Below, in pieces: positions 17,975 through 26,685 of a stretch of 64,000 bases of DNA. The stretch is from Shewanella sediminis HAW-EB3. Lineage in GTDB: Bacteria; Pseudomonadota; Gammaproteobacteria; Enterobacterales; Shewanellaceae. How positions within the stretch are numbered: the stretch's first letter is position 1; the number at the start of each line of letters is the position of its first letter. The notes beneath the pieces are model-generated. The model was not told the origin of the DNA and did no database searches. It saw only the letters and a program-made list of their open reading frames with translations. The DNA lies in the NCBI RefSeq assembly GCF_000018025.1, contig NC_009831.1:806001-870000 (forward strand). Direction: 5' to 3'. A program made the position numbers and the translations under genes.

Positions 17975-17992
17975 TATCTTTACGTTAAGATA
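17975..17992. promoter_or_regulatory. Putative MarR operator 1
   Basis: Perfect inverted repeat TATCTT-TACGTT-AAGATA, 35 bases upstream of the permease start codon, in the divergent permease-marR region. Size and symmetry fit a MarR-dimer site. Confidence 0.7.
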
Positions 17993-18029
17993 TTTAATTA
18001 GTGTGCGCCTATGCTTTGGCTTTGTAAAG

Positions 18030-18047
18030 TATCTTTATGTCAAGATT
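18030..18047. promoter_or_regulatory. Putative MarR operator 2
   Basis: Second copy of the palindrome, TATCTT-TATGTC-AAGATT, arms ATCTT/AAGAT, 55 bp from the first. The repetition of the same 18-bp design strengthens the assignment. Confidence 0.7.
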
Positions 18048-18067
18048 CTTTGTGTTAAGTTATATTT

Positions 18068-18126
18068 TGATTGAGCGAGTATTCGAACAAAGAGATGGCG
18101 GGATGGCATAGATAGAGTCGTCGCAC
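18068..18126 (+). repeat. Degenerate duplicate of the marR 5' end
   Basis: About 58 bases resemble 18149-18204, the start of the MarR gene: both run TGATTGAG(C/T)GAGTAT ... AAAGAGAT ... ATAGATAGAGTCGTCGC. The upstream copy has a stop after 14 codons in the matching frame. It is a partial tandem duplication that now forms part of the marR leader. Confidence 0.75.
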
Positions 18127-18163
18127 TGTTAGAGAGTCGGAGTCATTGTGATTGAGTGAGTAT

Positions 18164-18667
18164 ATGAATAAAGAGATAGATGGAATAGATAGAGTCGTCG
18201 CTCAGTGGGGCAAGGAGAAACCAGAGCTGGATACTCTGCCGATGGAGTTGATAGGCAGACTGATGCGTATAGGTAAGCACCTTGAAACGCAAATTGCGGT
18301 ATTCCATAAGCGTTACGGTCTGACGCTGGGCGAATTTGATGTGTTAGCGACGCTGAGACGGGCGGGTGGAGATCACTGCTTAACTCCATCTGAGTTAATT
18401 GCCACCATGATGCTGACGTCCGGTGCCATGACAAACCGTCTGGATCGCCTCGAAAGTAAGGGGCAGATTGTCAGAGTGCACAGCCAGAAGGACAGGCGAA
18501 GCGTGTCGGTGGCTTTAACCGGACAAGGGTTGGCGCTTATCGATGAACTGATAGTAGAGCATGTGAACATTCAGCAAGGGTTGATGGCATCGCTTGGTGA
18601 TGCCGATAAACCTCTGCTCAACGGACTGTTGAAAATCTGGTTGGCTGAGTTCGAGTCACAGGGGTAA
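18164..18667 (+). CDS. MarR-family transcriptional regulator
   Basis: 167 residues from ATG 18164; a TTG at 18152 with GGAG 9 bases upstream would add MSEY and is equally possible. Winged-helix core: LTLGEFDVLATLRRAGG, LTPSELIATMMLTSGAMTNR, then the wing VRVHSQKDRRSVSVALT. It probably represses the divergent EamA permease through the two palindromes and itself, relieved by an unknown ligand. Confidence 0.88.
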   Translation: MNKEIDGIDRVVAQWGKEKPELDTLPMELIGRLMRIGKHLETQIAVFHKRYGLTLGEFDVLATLRRAGGDHCLTPSELIATMMLTSGAMTNRLDRLESKGQIVRVHSQKDRRSVSVALTGQGLALIDELIVEHVNIQQGLMASLGDADKPLLNGLLKIWLAEFESQG

Positions 18668-18830
18668 AGCGGCAAGCTATCACTAGGACGACTAGTGTTG
18701 TCTGGTGAAAATGAATCGTAAACAATGAGAGTTATAAAGAATCATATTGAGAGCAATAAGTAACCTTACTTCTTTCAGGAGTAGGTCGATTGATTCAATA
18801 CTCATGTTTTGCGATTATTTGAGGTAGCCA

Positions 18831-19226
18831 GTGCGAATACTCATAGCCGATGACGATAAGGTATCGAGAAATATAAACAGAGACATTTTATCTCTGTCGG
18901 GTAGTGTCGATGCCGTCGTGAATGGTGCCGAAGCGGTACAGATATTCAAAACTGCGCTGCACGAAAACGATCCCTATGAGCTGATCTGCTTGGATATCTC
19001 GATGCCTTTCTTTGATGGCATGTACGCACTCGAGGAGATCAGAAGTCTGGAAAGAGCCAAGATGATCTCGCCCGAAAAATCGGTAAAAATCGTTATGGTG
19101 ACATCAAGCAGTGATAGGCGCGATATTCTGAATGTCAGAGGCAAGTGTAATGGCTACCTGCTAAAACCTCTGTCCACAGGGTCGATGGAAAAATTGCTAA
19201 ACCGCTTTAAAGAGTTGAAGCACTAG
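18831..19226 (+). CDS. Stand-alone CheY-like response regulator
   Basis: 131 residues, a receiver domain only: acidic pocket ILIADDDK, phospho-acceptor Asp in ELICLDISMPFFDG, Thr/Ser switch in VMVTSSS, and Lys in GYLLKPLS. No output domain. No kinase or chemotaxis gene is adjacent, so the partner is unknown. Confidence 0.88.
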   Translation: MRILIADDDKVSRNINRDILSLSGSVDAVVNGAEAVQIFKTALHENDPYELICLDISMPFFDGMYALEEIRSLERAKMISPEKSVKIVMVTSSSDRRDILNVRGKCNGYLLKPLSTGSMEKLLNRFKELKH

Positions 19227-19384
19227 CTGAATTGCGTTGGATTATGTGACCTGGATACGAGTCTGTTTGGGTTATCAGGACTGAAGCTCTCAGTTTTATA
19301 CTATTTCATAATCCGGGCTCTGCATTGGTTAAAATATCTGCAATAATTACATGTAGAAGTCAGTTTGTTCCCGGTTACCTTATC

Positions 19385-20449
19385 ATGTCAGTTTTTTCTC
19401 CTGCTACACCCTTTGCCAATTATATCTATCGTCATTTTCGGGCCATTCATGCCTTGAAACTGGGGTTAGCACTACTTATTGCCGTCATTATCAATGCTTT
19501 TTGGGCTCAGCCTCACTTCGTCTGGAGCATGGTGACTATAGTGATAATTATGATGAGCTTGCCTCAGGTGGGTGGTGCGATCGAAAAATCGATGCAAAGA
19601 GCCGTGGGGACATGTATTGGCTCTGCCTATGGTGTCATGCTGGTGGTCAGTTTTCAGAATTACTGGTTACTTATGGGCTTGTTGATCCTTGGGGTCAGCT
19701 TGACCTGTTTTATCTCTGCCGGGCGATACAGCTATGCCTATCTGGTGGCGGGATTTACAATGATTATCGTGATTGGCGATGCAAATCACGATACCTTTGA
19801 GGCGCTATGGCGCACGGCCAATATTCTGCTGGGCTGTTTTATTGCCGTGCTGGTTTCTCTGTTTGTGTTTCCGATAAAGGCTAAACAGGATTGGCGCAGC
19901 CAGTTAGCTCACTCGACAAACATATTAGCCGTCATACTGGATAAGCACTTTACCGCCTCAATGAAAGAGCCATTCGATGCCAGGCCCGAGCTCGAGTCTG
20001 CAATGAAGGCGGTATTGACCCAGAAGAAGCTCTTCTTCTCTCTGGAGTGGGAGAGCAAGACACTTAAACAATATAAGTCAGTATTAACTCATCTGGTGAA
20101 CAAGCAGATCCGGGTGATCACCCTGCTGGAGTTGCTGCTTCAGACCCGATGGACGGATGAAGATAGTGCCTCCTATGCAAAGGTTAACCAAGTCGCATTA
20201 ATACTGCAGAGCAGCCTGTTGGAGCTCTCTGAGTTTCTTACCGGTCGGCGCACCGATTTCCCGGCACTGCCCGAAAAAATGGCGATAAACCTTCATCAAG
20301 AGCTATTGGCATCACTGGACAGGGATGAGCAGCAAGAGTTTTCGCTTACGGGATACAGCTGGCTTATCTATCAGTTAGCCAAAACCATAGAGTCTATCTA
20401 TGCCGAGGTTGATGTTATCAGCCAGGCCTATGAAAGGAAGAGACGCTAA
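19385..20449 (+). CDS. FUSC-family membrane protein
   Basis: 354 residues from the ATG at 19385 (an upstream extension to 19325 lacks a ribosome site). The N-terminal half has about six helices with IAVIINAFWAQPHFVWSMVT-like FUSC sequence, and the C-terminal half is a soluble helical domain. Related to fusaric-acid resistance and aromatic-acid efflux proteins (AaeB/YccS), which export aromatic acids with a periplasmic adaptor. No membrane-fusion partner is adjacent, so transport is inferred from the family only. Confidence 0.78.
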   Translation: MSVFSPATPFANYIYRHFRAIHALKLGLALLIAVIINAFWAQPHFVWSMVTIVIIMMSLPQVGGAIEKSMQRAVGTCIGSAYGVMLVVSFQNYWLLMGLLILGVSLTCFISAGRYSYAYLVAGFTMIIVIGDANHDTFEALWRTANILLGCFIAVLVSLFVFPIKAKQDWRSQLAHSTNILAVILDKHFTASMKEPFDARPELESAMKAVLTQKKLFFSLEWESKTLKQYKSVLTHLVNKQIRVITLLELLLQTRWTDEDSASYAKVNQVALILQSSLLELSEFLTGRRTDFPALPEKMAINLHQELLASLDRDEQQEFSLTGYSWLIYQLAKTIESIYAEVDVISQAYERKRR

Positions 20450-20649
20450 CTCGCCTCTCAGGAGTGTTTGTGGCTGCAGACTTGATCTGCATCATCAGAT
20501 TTTGATATTTGACTATGTCTACCTTTAGCTGAGCTAAACTTTATTCGAGATATCCGAGAGTGAGAGCGATCGGATTCTTGTGGTGAATTTTAATTGTTTT
20601 ACTCAGGACGATGTTGAACTAATAGTTTAACTAACAGAAGGAGGTTGTT

Positions 20650-21111
20650 ATGAAATCATTTTTCCCATCTATTTTTCACCGGGACGATCCCAGATCGGCT
20701 ATGGACAATATCTTCAATGATTTTTCCAGAGAGTGGTTATCGAGTTGGCCTAATTCGAGGCTGGACAAGCACCATGTGATTCCTGCCATCGATGTGAAAG
20801 AGTACGGCGAATACTTTGAGATAAAGGCCGAGTTGCCGGATATGAATGAGAAAGATATAGAGGTCGATATCCAGGGCACCTATTTGAGTATCCGTGGCGA
20901 GAAAAAATATGAGCAGGAGAGCGATGAGAAAGGTTACCACCTGAGAGAGCGCTCATTTGGTACATTCCACCGACAGATCCCGCTCGGTTTCAATGTGGAT
21001 GTCGAACTGGTCACTGCTAAATACGCGAAAGGTGTGTTATCCATTCATGTGCCAAAGCCAGTTGAGATGCAGCATGATGTAAAAAAGATAAAGGTGAAAT
21101 TTGAAGAGTAG
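20650..21111 (+). CDS. Hsp20/alpha-crystallin small heat-shock protein
   Basis: 153 residues with a strong ribosome site (GAAGGAGG). The crystallin domain spans roughly residues 40-145: PAIDVKEYGEYFEIKAELPD, then SYLSIRGEKKYE-type strands and AKYAKGVLSIHVPKP. It ends without the usual IxI tail; instead KKIKVKFEE. An ATP-independent holdase for unfolded proteins. Followed by a perfect terminator. Confidence 0.92.
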   Translation: MKSFFPSIFHRDDPRSAMDNIFNDFSREWLSSWPNSRLDKHHVIPAIDVKEYGEYFEIKAELPDMNEKDIEVDIQGTYLSIRGEKKYEQESDEKGYHLRERSFGTFHRQIPLGFNVDVELVTAKYAKGVLSIHVPKPVEMQHDVKKIKVKFEE

Positions 21112-21212
21112 AGCTCGCACTCATCAATGGACCTAGCTGTAGGTTAGCGATGTTATACCGATTGGTATTAAGCCCGGCTCGATGGAAGGCTGTGAAATGA
21201 AGAGCTAAATAT

Positions 21213-21236
21213 GGCGCCTGTGTGGCGCCTTTTTTG
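21213..21236 (+). terminator. Rho-independent terminator after hsp20
   Basis: GGCGCC - TGTGT - GGCGCC followed by six T residues; a classic strong intrinsic terminator about 100 bases after the hsp20 stop. Confidence 0.85.
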
Positions 21237-21293
21237 TATATGGCCGAAAAATGTTCCATACATTTTCGGTATTTACTCCATCTGCCCCGTAGG

Positions 21294-21356
21294 GCCTGTG
21301 ATATTCCTGATATCACTCAGGCATTTCCCTCGTCCGTGTGGGTCAGATGGGAAATG
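21294..21356. repeat. Structured repeat unit A (constant-loop hairpin plus second hairpin)
   Basis: Hairpin one: GCCT GTGATA, loop TTCCTGA, TATCAC with a TC bulge, AGGC (21294-21322). Hairpin two: CATTTCCC at 21322-21329 paired with GGGAAATG at 21349-21356, enclosing a TCC-GTGTGGGTCAG segment. The partner unit at 21420 keeps the loop but changes both stems. Confidence 0.7.
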
Positions 21357-21419
21357 TCTTTGAAGTGTAGGGAACACTTAAGACCATGGAGGTCAGATGT
21401 ACTTATCCCTGAGCGCAGG

Positions 21420-21480
21420 GTGCCAGATGTTCCTGACATCTGTTGCACATTTCCACAGTCCTTTGCGGTCAGAGCGATGG
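21420..21480. repeat. Structured repeat unit B with covarying stem
   Basis: GTGC CAGATG, loop TTCCTGA, CATCTG with a TT bulge, GCAC (21420-21448), then ATTTCCA ... TCC ... GCGGTCAGAGCGATGGA. Same architecture, loop and bulge position as unit A, with different paired bases. The region 21237-21788 between hsp20 and nnrS has no supported gene. Confidence 0.7.
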
Positions 21481-21788
21481 AGGGGAGTTTTTGCCAAAAG
21501 ATTCAGTCCGAGCAAACACTTTCAATAATGACGATTTTAAACTCTGGTTTAAGTTCTGGTTTCAATACTATTTTGCTTACAAAGAGGTATGTAAAATCAG
21601 CCGGATAGGTTATTTTTAATGTTCAGTTCACAGAATTTATATTCCCGGAGTTTATCAATTGTTATGGGGATAGTTCACCTATAAACTAAGGCAAATTACA
21701 AAGTGGCATTTAAGATGCTTGTTTTGACCTTTGTTTTGACCTTTGTTTTGCCACTTATGCAGATGATTGAGAGCAGGAGCCTGCCAGT

Positions 21789-23000
21789 ATGATAAATATC
21801 GATGACCCCGCCGCAGTCGAGAAGACTCCGGCAATATGGAGATTAGGTTTTCGTCCCTTCTTTCTCGGTGGTGCCAGCATTGCGATGCTCTATATTCCGT
21901 TGTGGCTGGTGACCTGGTTTCTACCGCAATATAGCCTGTTTCAGAGTGAGTTTTGGGTCAAAGTCGTGCCGTTATGGTGGCATCCCCATGAGATGCTGTT
22001 CGGCTTCGCGTTAGCGATTGTGTGTGGCTTCCTGCTGACCTCGGTACAAACCTGGACCAATCAACCCGGTATGAAGGGCTGGCCGCTTGCCGTCACCTTC
22101 GGCTGCTGGTTGTCTGCCCGACTGTTACTGCTCGCCCCCTTTGAGATCCCCCTGTGGCTGCCGGCGCTGTTTGATTCACTGTTCCTCGCATTCACCGCGA
22201 TTAAGCTGTGGCGCTGCATCTATAAAGTTAAGCAGTGGCACAATATCGGCTTTCCTATCATGCTGGCGGTTGCGTTAGGGATTAACCTTCTTAGCTATTA
22301 CGCACTCAGCGAGCGTAATTTCACCTTAAGTAATCATATATGGCAGGCAATGCTATGGTGGTTAGGCCTGCTAATTACCATAGTCGGCGGACGCGTGATC
22401 CCCTTCTTTACTGCGATTAAGATTAAACAGACTAAGCCCACGCCAATAGCTGTCATTGAACGTTCTCTTATTGTTTTAATGGCGCTGCTGGTGGTGCAGG
22501 CGATTACTAAGATGATGCCTTCGGCGCTTGAGCAGGTATTATTAATTGCCGCCGGGGCACTTCACTTGGCTCGTTGGTTACGCTGGTTTCCCCATAAGAC
22601 TCTGAAAGAGCCCATGTTGTGGTCTCTGCACTCGGCCTATATCTTCTTGCCGATAACTCTGTTCGCGCTGGCCTGGAACGTAAACGACCTCAATGCCTAT
22701 CGTCACCTGTTGCATCTGTTTGCCATAGGCACACTCGCCGGGATCTGCCTCTCTATGATCTCCCGCGTGTCACTGGGGCATACCAGCCGCAATATCTATG
22801 AGGGGCCTAAGATGGCTATCGCCTTTATCTGCCTGCCAATTGCGGCAATATTCAGGGCTGTGATCCCGCTGTTTCTACCCGAACAGTCACAGCTATGGTT
22901 ATGGTTGGCAGGATCTTTCTGGTCGGTGGCTTTCGGAATGTTCGTCTGGAATTATGCGACAATTCTATGTAGCCCCAGAGCCGATGGACGCCCGGGCTGA
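21789..23000 (+). CDS. nnrS: NnrS-family haem-copper membrane protein
   Basis: 403 residues, about 12 hydrophobic helices. Typical NnrS features: WRLGFRPFFLGG at the N-terminus, WHPHEMLFGFALAI with the histidine pair and WWLGLLITIVGGRVIPFF in the centre. NnrS proteins protect cells from nitric oxide and nitrosative stress during nitrite or nitrate respiration. AGGAG lies just before the start. It sits directly upstream of nrfA on the same strand (71-base gap), so a shared nitrite-responsive role is likely. Confidence 0.88.
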   Translation: MINIDDPAAVEKTPAIWRLGFRPFFLGGASIAMLYIPLWLVTWFLPQYSLFQSEFWVKVVPLWWHPHEMLFGFALAIVCGFLLTSVQTWTNQPGMKGWPLAVTFGCWLSARLLLLAPFEIPLWLPALFDSLFLAFTAIKLWRCIYKVKQWHNIGFPIMLAVALGINLLSYYALSERNFTLSNHIWQAMLWWLGLLITIVGGRVIPFFTAIKIKQTKPTPIAVIERSLIVLMALLVVQAITKMMPSALEQVLLIAAGALHLARWLRWFPHKTLKEPMLWSLHSAYIFLPITLFALAWNVNDLNAYRHLLHLFAIGTLAGICLSMISRVSLGHTSRNIYEGPKMAIAFICLPIAAIFRAVIPLFLPEQSQLWLWLAGSFWSVAFGMFVWNYATILCSPRADGRPG

Positions 23001-23071
23001 TACCCATTAACTTGTTTTATGCCAGTCGATAAAGGCTGGCAATTTATCTGTTTTTTAATGTTGGATTTAAG

Positions 23072-24466
23072 ATGATCTCTATACAAAGTAATAAAGTGAA
23101 GGCGCTATCGGTTCTGAGCCTGTGTCTCTCTGTCTTTGCCGTTAGCCTGCCGGCATCCGCAGGAGCAGTCGATGCCAAGCTCGATAATGCCATGCAGGAG
23201 CAGTTTCCTAATCAGTATAAGAGTTGGCTGGCTACATCTGAGCAGACGGAGCGACAAGATATGTTGGCAAGCTACCCGGCTGCCATTATTCTGTGGGCGG
23301 GTTCCTCTTTTGCTAAAGAGTACCATAGTCCTCGGGGTCATCACTTTGCCGTCGCCGATGTTACCCATACTCTGCGTACCGGAGTGGCGGTGGCAGAAGG
23401 AGAGAAAGGGCTGTCAGCCAGCTGCTGGACCTGTAAATCTCCGGATGTTCCTCGTTTAATCGGTGAGCTTGGTGTCGAAGGCTTTTCGGCAAAAAACTTT
23501 ACCGATCTGGGCACCGAAATCCAGAGTGTGGTCTACTGCACCGATTGTCATGTTAAAGGCTCTGCCAAGCTGGCATTGCCACGTCCACATGCACAAGACG
23601 CCATGACTAAGGCTCATATACCGTTCGATAAACAAGATATCAACATGCAGGGGGCACAGGTCTGTGGTCAATGTCATGTGAGCTACTATTTTCAGCCAGA
23701 ACGCAGTAACAAGGTCAATATTCCCTGGATCTTTGGCAACAATGCCGATGACATCGAGAAGTATTACGATACCAGACGCTTCTATGAGTGGATCCACCCT
23801 ATCTCTAAAACGCCTATCCTCAAGGCGCGTCACCCTGAGTTTGAGCACTGGAGTCGAAGTGAACATGCCAAGCAGGGCGTAACTTGCATTACCTGTCATA
23901 TGCCGGCTACCAGTGATGATAAGGGGAATCAATTTACCAGCCATAAAGTCAGTAAGGCGTTAGAGCATTACCCTCAAGCTTGTCAGGGCTGCCACGGGGA
24001 TAAAGCGGCATTAATGCAGACGCTGGAAACGGGTAAACATGAGATAGAAGCTAAGGCCAGAGAGGTTGAAGGACTATTGGTTAAGGCGCATTATGAGGCG
24101 CAGGCGGCCTGGGATGCCGGTGCGACTTGGCCTATCATCAATGATGCCCTGATGGCTATCCGTCATTCACAATGGCGTTGGGATTTTGCCATGGCATCCC
24201 ATGGATTATATGCCCATAACCCAAGTGAAGGCCGTGAGCTGTTAGATACCGCGATCGAGCAGGCCAAATATGCGCGCACGTCGCTGGCGGAGATCTTAAA
24301 AATGCTTGAGGTGAAAGAGGTTAATTATCCCGATATCAGCACCAAGGAGAGTGCCCAGAAGGCGGTTGGGATATCGCTCGATACCTTAACTGAACAGAAG
24401 AAAGCCTTTCTCAAGGAGGAGGTGGATAAGCACTGGTCTGAAGTGAGCCGCCACGGTTATGAGTAA
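23072..24466 (+). CDS. nrfA: Ammonia-forming cytochrome c nitrite reductase
   Basis: 464 residues with a cleavable signal ending near LPASAGA. The five haem sites are visible: CWTCK at 118-122 (the catalytic haem with Lys as axial ligand) and CxxCH at 156-160, 198-202, 272-276 and 304-308. This CxxCK plus four CxxCH pattern is diagnostic of NrfA, a periplasmic enzyme that reduces nitrite to ammonium with six electrons. No nrfBCD or nrfH follows; in Shewanella NrfA is usually fed by CymA encoded elsewhere. A short hairpin (GCCAG/CTGGC, about 23022-23040) precedes the gene. Length normal. Confidence 0.95.
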   Translation: MISIQSNKVKALSVLSLCLSVFAVSLPASAGAVDAKLDNAMQEQFPNQYKSWLATSEQTERQDMLASYPAAIILWAGSSFAKEYHSPRGHHFAVADVTHTLRTGVAVAEGEKGLSASCWTCKSPDVPRLIGELGVEGFSAKNFTDLGTEIQSVVYCTDCHVKGSAKLALPRPHAQDAMTKAHIPFDKQDINMQGAQVCGQCHVSYYFQPERSNKVNIPWIFGNNADDIEKYYDTRRFYEWIHPISKTPILKARHPEFEHWSRSEHAKQGVTCITCHMPATSDDKGNQFTSHKVSKALEHYPQACQGCHGDKAALMQTLETGKHEIEAKAREVEGLLVKAHYEAQAAWDAGATWPIINDALMAIRHSQWRWDFAMASHGLYAHNPSEGRELLDTAIEQAKYARTSLAEILKMLEVKEVNYPDISTKESAQKAVGISLDTLTEQKKAFLKEEVDKHWSEVSRHGYE

Positions 24467-24499
24467 CATTTAACCTATAGTTCTTAGTAAGAACCTATA

Positions 24500-24527
24500 T
24501 GGCCGAAGCGGTATTTCGCTTCGGCCA
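24500..24527 (+). terminator. Hairpin after nrfA
   Basis: Perfect 11-base arms TGGCCGAAGCG and CGCTTCGGCCA with a 6-base loop, 33 bases beyond the nrfA stop. No T run, but a stable stem. Confidence 0.65.
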
Positions 24528-24657
24528 AGTATTTCAGAGTCGTTATCCGCAAGCCTATTGAATGACTAAATAGCTTCCCGGTGGGCTCAGGTAAGCGCTT
24601 GTTAATCAGTAGTATTCTCTTTTATCTGAGCACTGCTAATCTCTGATTATTGACCCA

Positions 24658-25827
24658 TCACTGCGACAGTGGCCACTGTTCACTGTGCGTTTTCTGCATG
24701 CTTTTTATCAACATGTAGATGCAGGTTGTGATGAGGCAGCCTCCCAGGTAGAAGATGATGCCATCGGGAGAATCAGACAGATTCGCCGCGAACAGTGGTC
24801 CCAGTACCGAGCCCACACTATAGCTGAGCAGCATGATCTCCGTTGCTGAGACAATTTTTGCCACCGGCAGTGCATCACAGGCCAATGTGATTGCTATAGG
24901 GTATAAAGCAAAGCTACAGGCACCCAGAACAAGATAGCTGGTCGCAATTATCACAAAATTCTGCGCTTCCAGTACGCCAACTACACCTAGTGTACCGAAT
25001 AGGCAGAACAGTGCCATCAACAGGCTCTTGCTGACCCGGCTAGACAGATGACTGACTAAAGGCTGAACCAGCATTCCGCCTAAAATGATGACCGCCATCA
25101 GCATACCTGTCTGATCGGCACTCTGTACCTGGCTGCTGATATACACAGGCATCAGGCCATATATCGGGCCAAGCAGTAATCCTGAGGCTAAGCACCCCAG
25201 AATAGCGGGACGGCTCATTCCTCTCAGTTCACAGAGCTTCACCTTCTGGTGCTGCTCACAGCTTGGCTGACCACGTTTTATCAACAGCGGCGGCAATATC
25301 GCCAGCATCAACAGAAAGATAACAGTGAGATAGGGCGCGATACCACTGATACCAATAGGAGCTATAGCCAGTTGCCCTAAGGCGCTGCCGCCGTAGAGTG
25401 ATGTCATATATAAGCCCAAACGCTTAGCTCTCTGCTTGCTGCTATCGGCCATCAGTAACCAGGATTCGATCACCACGAATATTCCGGCAACGGCAAAGCC
25501 TGCAACGAACCTTGCTATTAACCACACCCCCGCATCGGGCACGAGCAACATGGCGATAATCGTCAGGATCAGTGTGCTAAGAAAGATGATCAGCGCGATT
25601 CTGTGCCCGGTTCTCGAAACCAGATTCTGGATGCTGGTTGCACCTATCAGTATGCCCAGATAGAAAATACTGGCCAGCCAGGGCACCAGAGACTCACTGA
25701 GTCCGAATGATGGTAATGAGAGTGGGATCAGACTCATTAAAAAACCAGAGGCAACAGCAAAAAATGACAGTCCTGATACAGGAACTAATGTGCTATTTTT
25801 TGACTGTTCAACGTTGGTAAAATTCAC
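24658..25827 (-). CDS. MFS transporter, YcaD-like
   Basis: 389 residues, 12 hydrophobic segments; the middle loop carries a charged segment (SKQRAKRLGLYMTSLYGG), and VVIESWLLMADSS fits the YcaD-type subgroup. Substrate unknown. The gene is convergent with nrfA and divergent from a long AT-rich region. An AAGGAG-like site (TTAAGGAG) precedes the start. Confidence 0.82.
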   Translation of the reverse strand: MNFTNVEQSKNSTLVPVSGLSFFAVASGFLMSLIPLSLPSFGLSESLVPWLASIFYLGILIGATSIQNLVSRTGHRIALIIFLSTLILTIIAMLLVPDAGVWLIARFVAGFAVAGIFVVIESWLLMADSSKQRAKRLGLYMTSLYGGSALGQLAIAPIGISGIAPYLTVIFLLMLAILPPLLIKRGQPSCEQHQKVKLCELRGMSRPAILGCLASGLLLGPIYGLMPVYISSQVQSADQTGMLMAVIILGGMLVQPLVSHLSSRVSKSLLMALFCLFGTLGVVGVLEAQNFVIIATSYLVLGACSFALYPIAITLACDALPVAKIVSATEIMLLSYSVGSVLGPLFAANLSDSPDGIIFYLGGCLITTCIYMLIKSMQKTHSEQWPLSQ

Positions 25828-26685
25828 TTTTAACTCCTTAAGTGTTGTCTTTCTCTGCGCTTGGCTTGTTAGTGTGGTTGAACTTGGTAAAATCGGTGGT
25901 AATTGAATTTTGCGCGAATTTAAATCTCTTTGGTAAGGAAGTAAAGAGGTATTGCCAACTGGAAGGTTAATTATTGTTTAACCTTGTCTGGTTGTTGGTT
26001 GTTTCGTTATTTTTCAGTGATTTGATGTGTATACTGCTGTTTATTTTACTTTTTGTTTTGTCTTCTGAATTTTTAAATACCTCAACGTTAACGTGAATAT
26101 TTTGAGTCTTCTTGTGTTTAGGTTGGAGTCTGGTTTATATTTTTAAATTGAATTATTTCGTCAATAAACTCAAGTTTAAGTGGTAAAACTGTGCTTTGAC
26201 TCTGTATTTATGTGTTGGTGAGTAAAAGTGTGGTTTAGTGATTGGCTTTCTGACACGATTTTGCGCAACCGAATAGGGACTAATTAATCGAGGGAGCATC
26301 GCTAGGGGAGGTGTTGGTTATCTCTGGGACGTTGTTACTTTCAAATAATGGTTAGGCAAACGAATGGACCGAGCTTTGCTCTGTTTGCAGTCATAACGTT
26401 GGGTGTTTAAGGCAATGGAGAGATGAGTATAAAGTAAGGTACGTCAAAGTTGCGTCAAAACAGGAGGTGATAAATTTATATTTTGTGTTTTTGTTGTGTA
26501 GTTAGAAGATCCCCGTTAATAGCGTTTATCGGTTACAGCTATTTGAGTAAGGTTATGGTTACGAGTTTAACAAATTGTAACGCTGGTTTTAATTCTGGTT
26601 TGTAACCCTAGCTTGTAATAAGGGTTTGTAATTGGGCTTGAAAGTGGCCGCAGATAGTGATGATTGGGTGTGAGATGGTGGGGAA
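25828..26685. other. 858-base AT-rich intergenic region
   Basis: No convincing gene. Contents seen: the promoter side of the MFS gene; an inverted pair of TTTGACG boxes on the minus strand (26441-26448 and 26452-26459 in complement); and an isolated AGGAGGTGAT at 26462-26471 that resembles a perfect ribosome site but is not followed by a usable start codon. The rest is T-rich filler. Confidence 0.5.

Noticed and set aside
21298..21316. A CRP-like reading of GTGATA ... TATCAC
   Set aside because: The spacing is wrong for CRP and the partner element at 21424 changes its arms while the loop is kept, so a structural element explains it better.
21222..21608. 128-residue frame over the structured repeats
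   Set aside because: Its codons are set by the hairpin repeats and the start lies in the terminator after hsp20; no protein feature.
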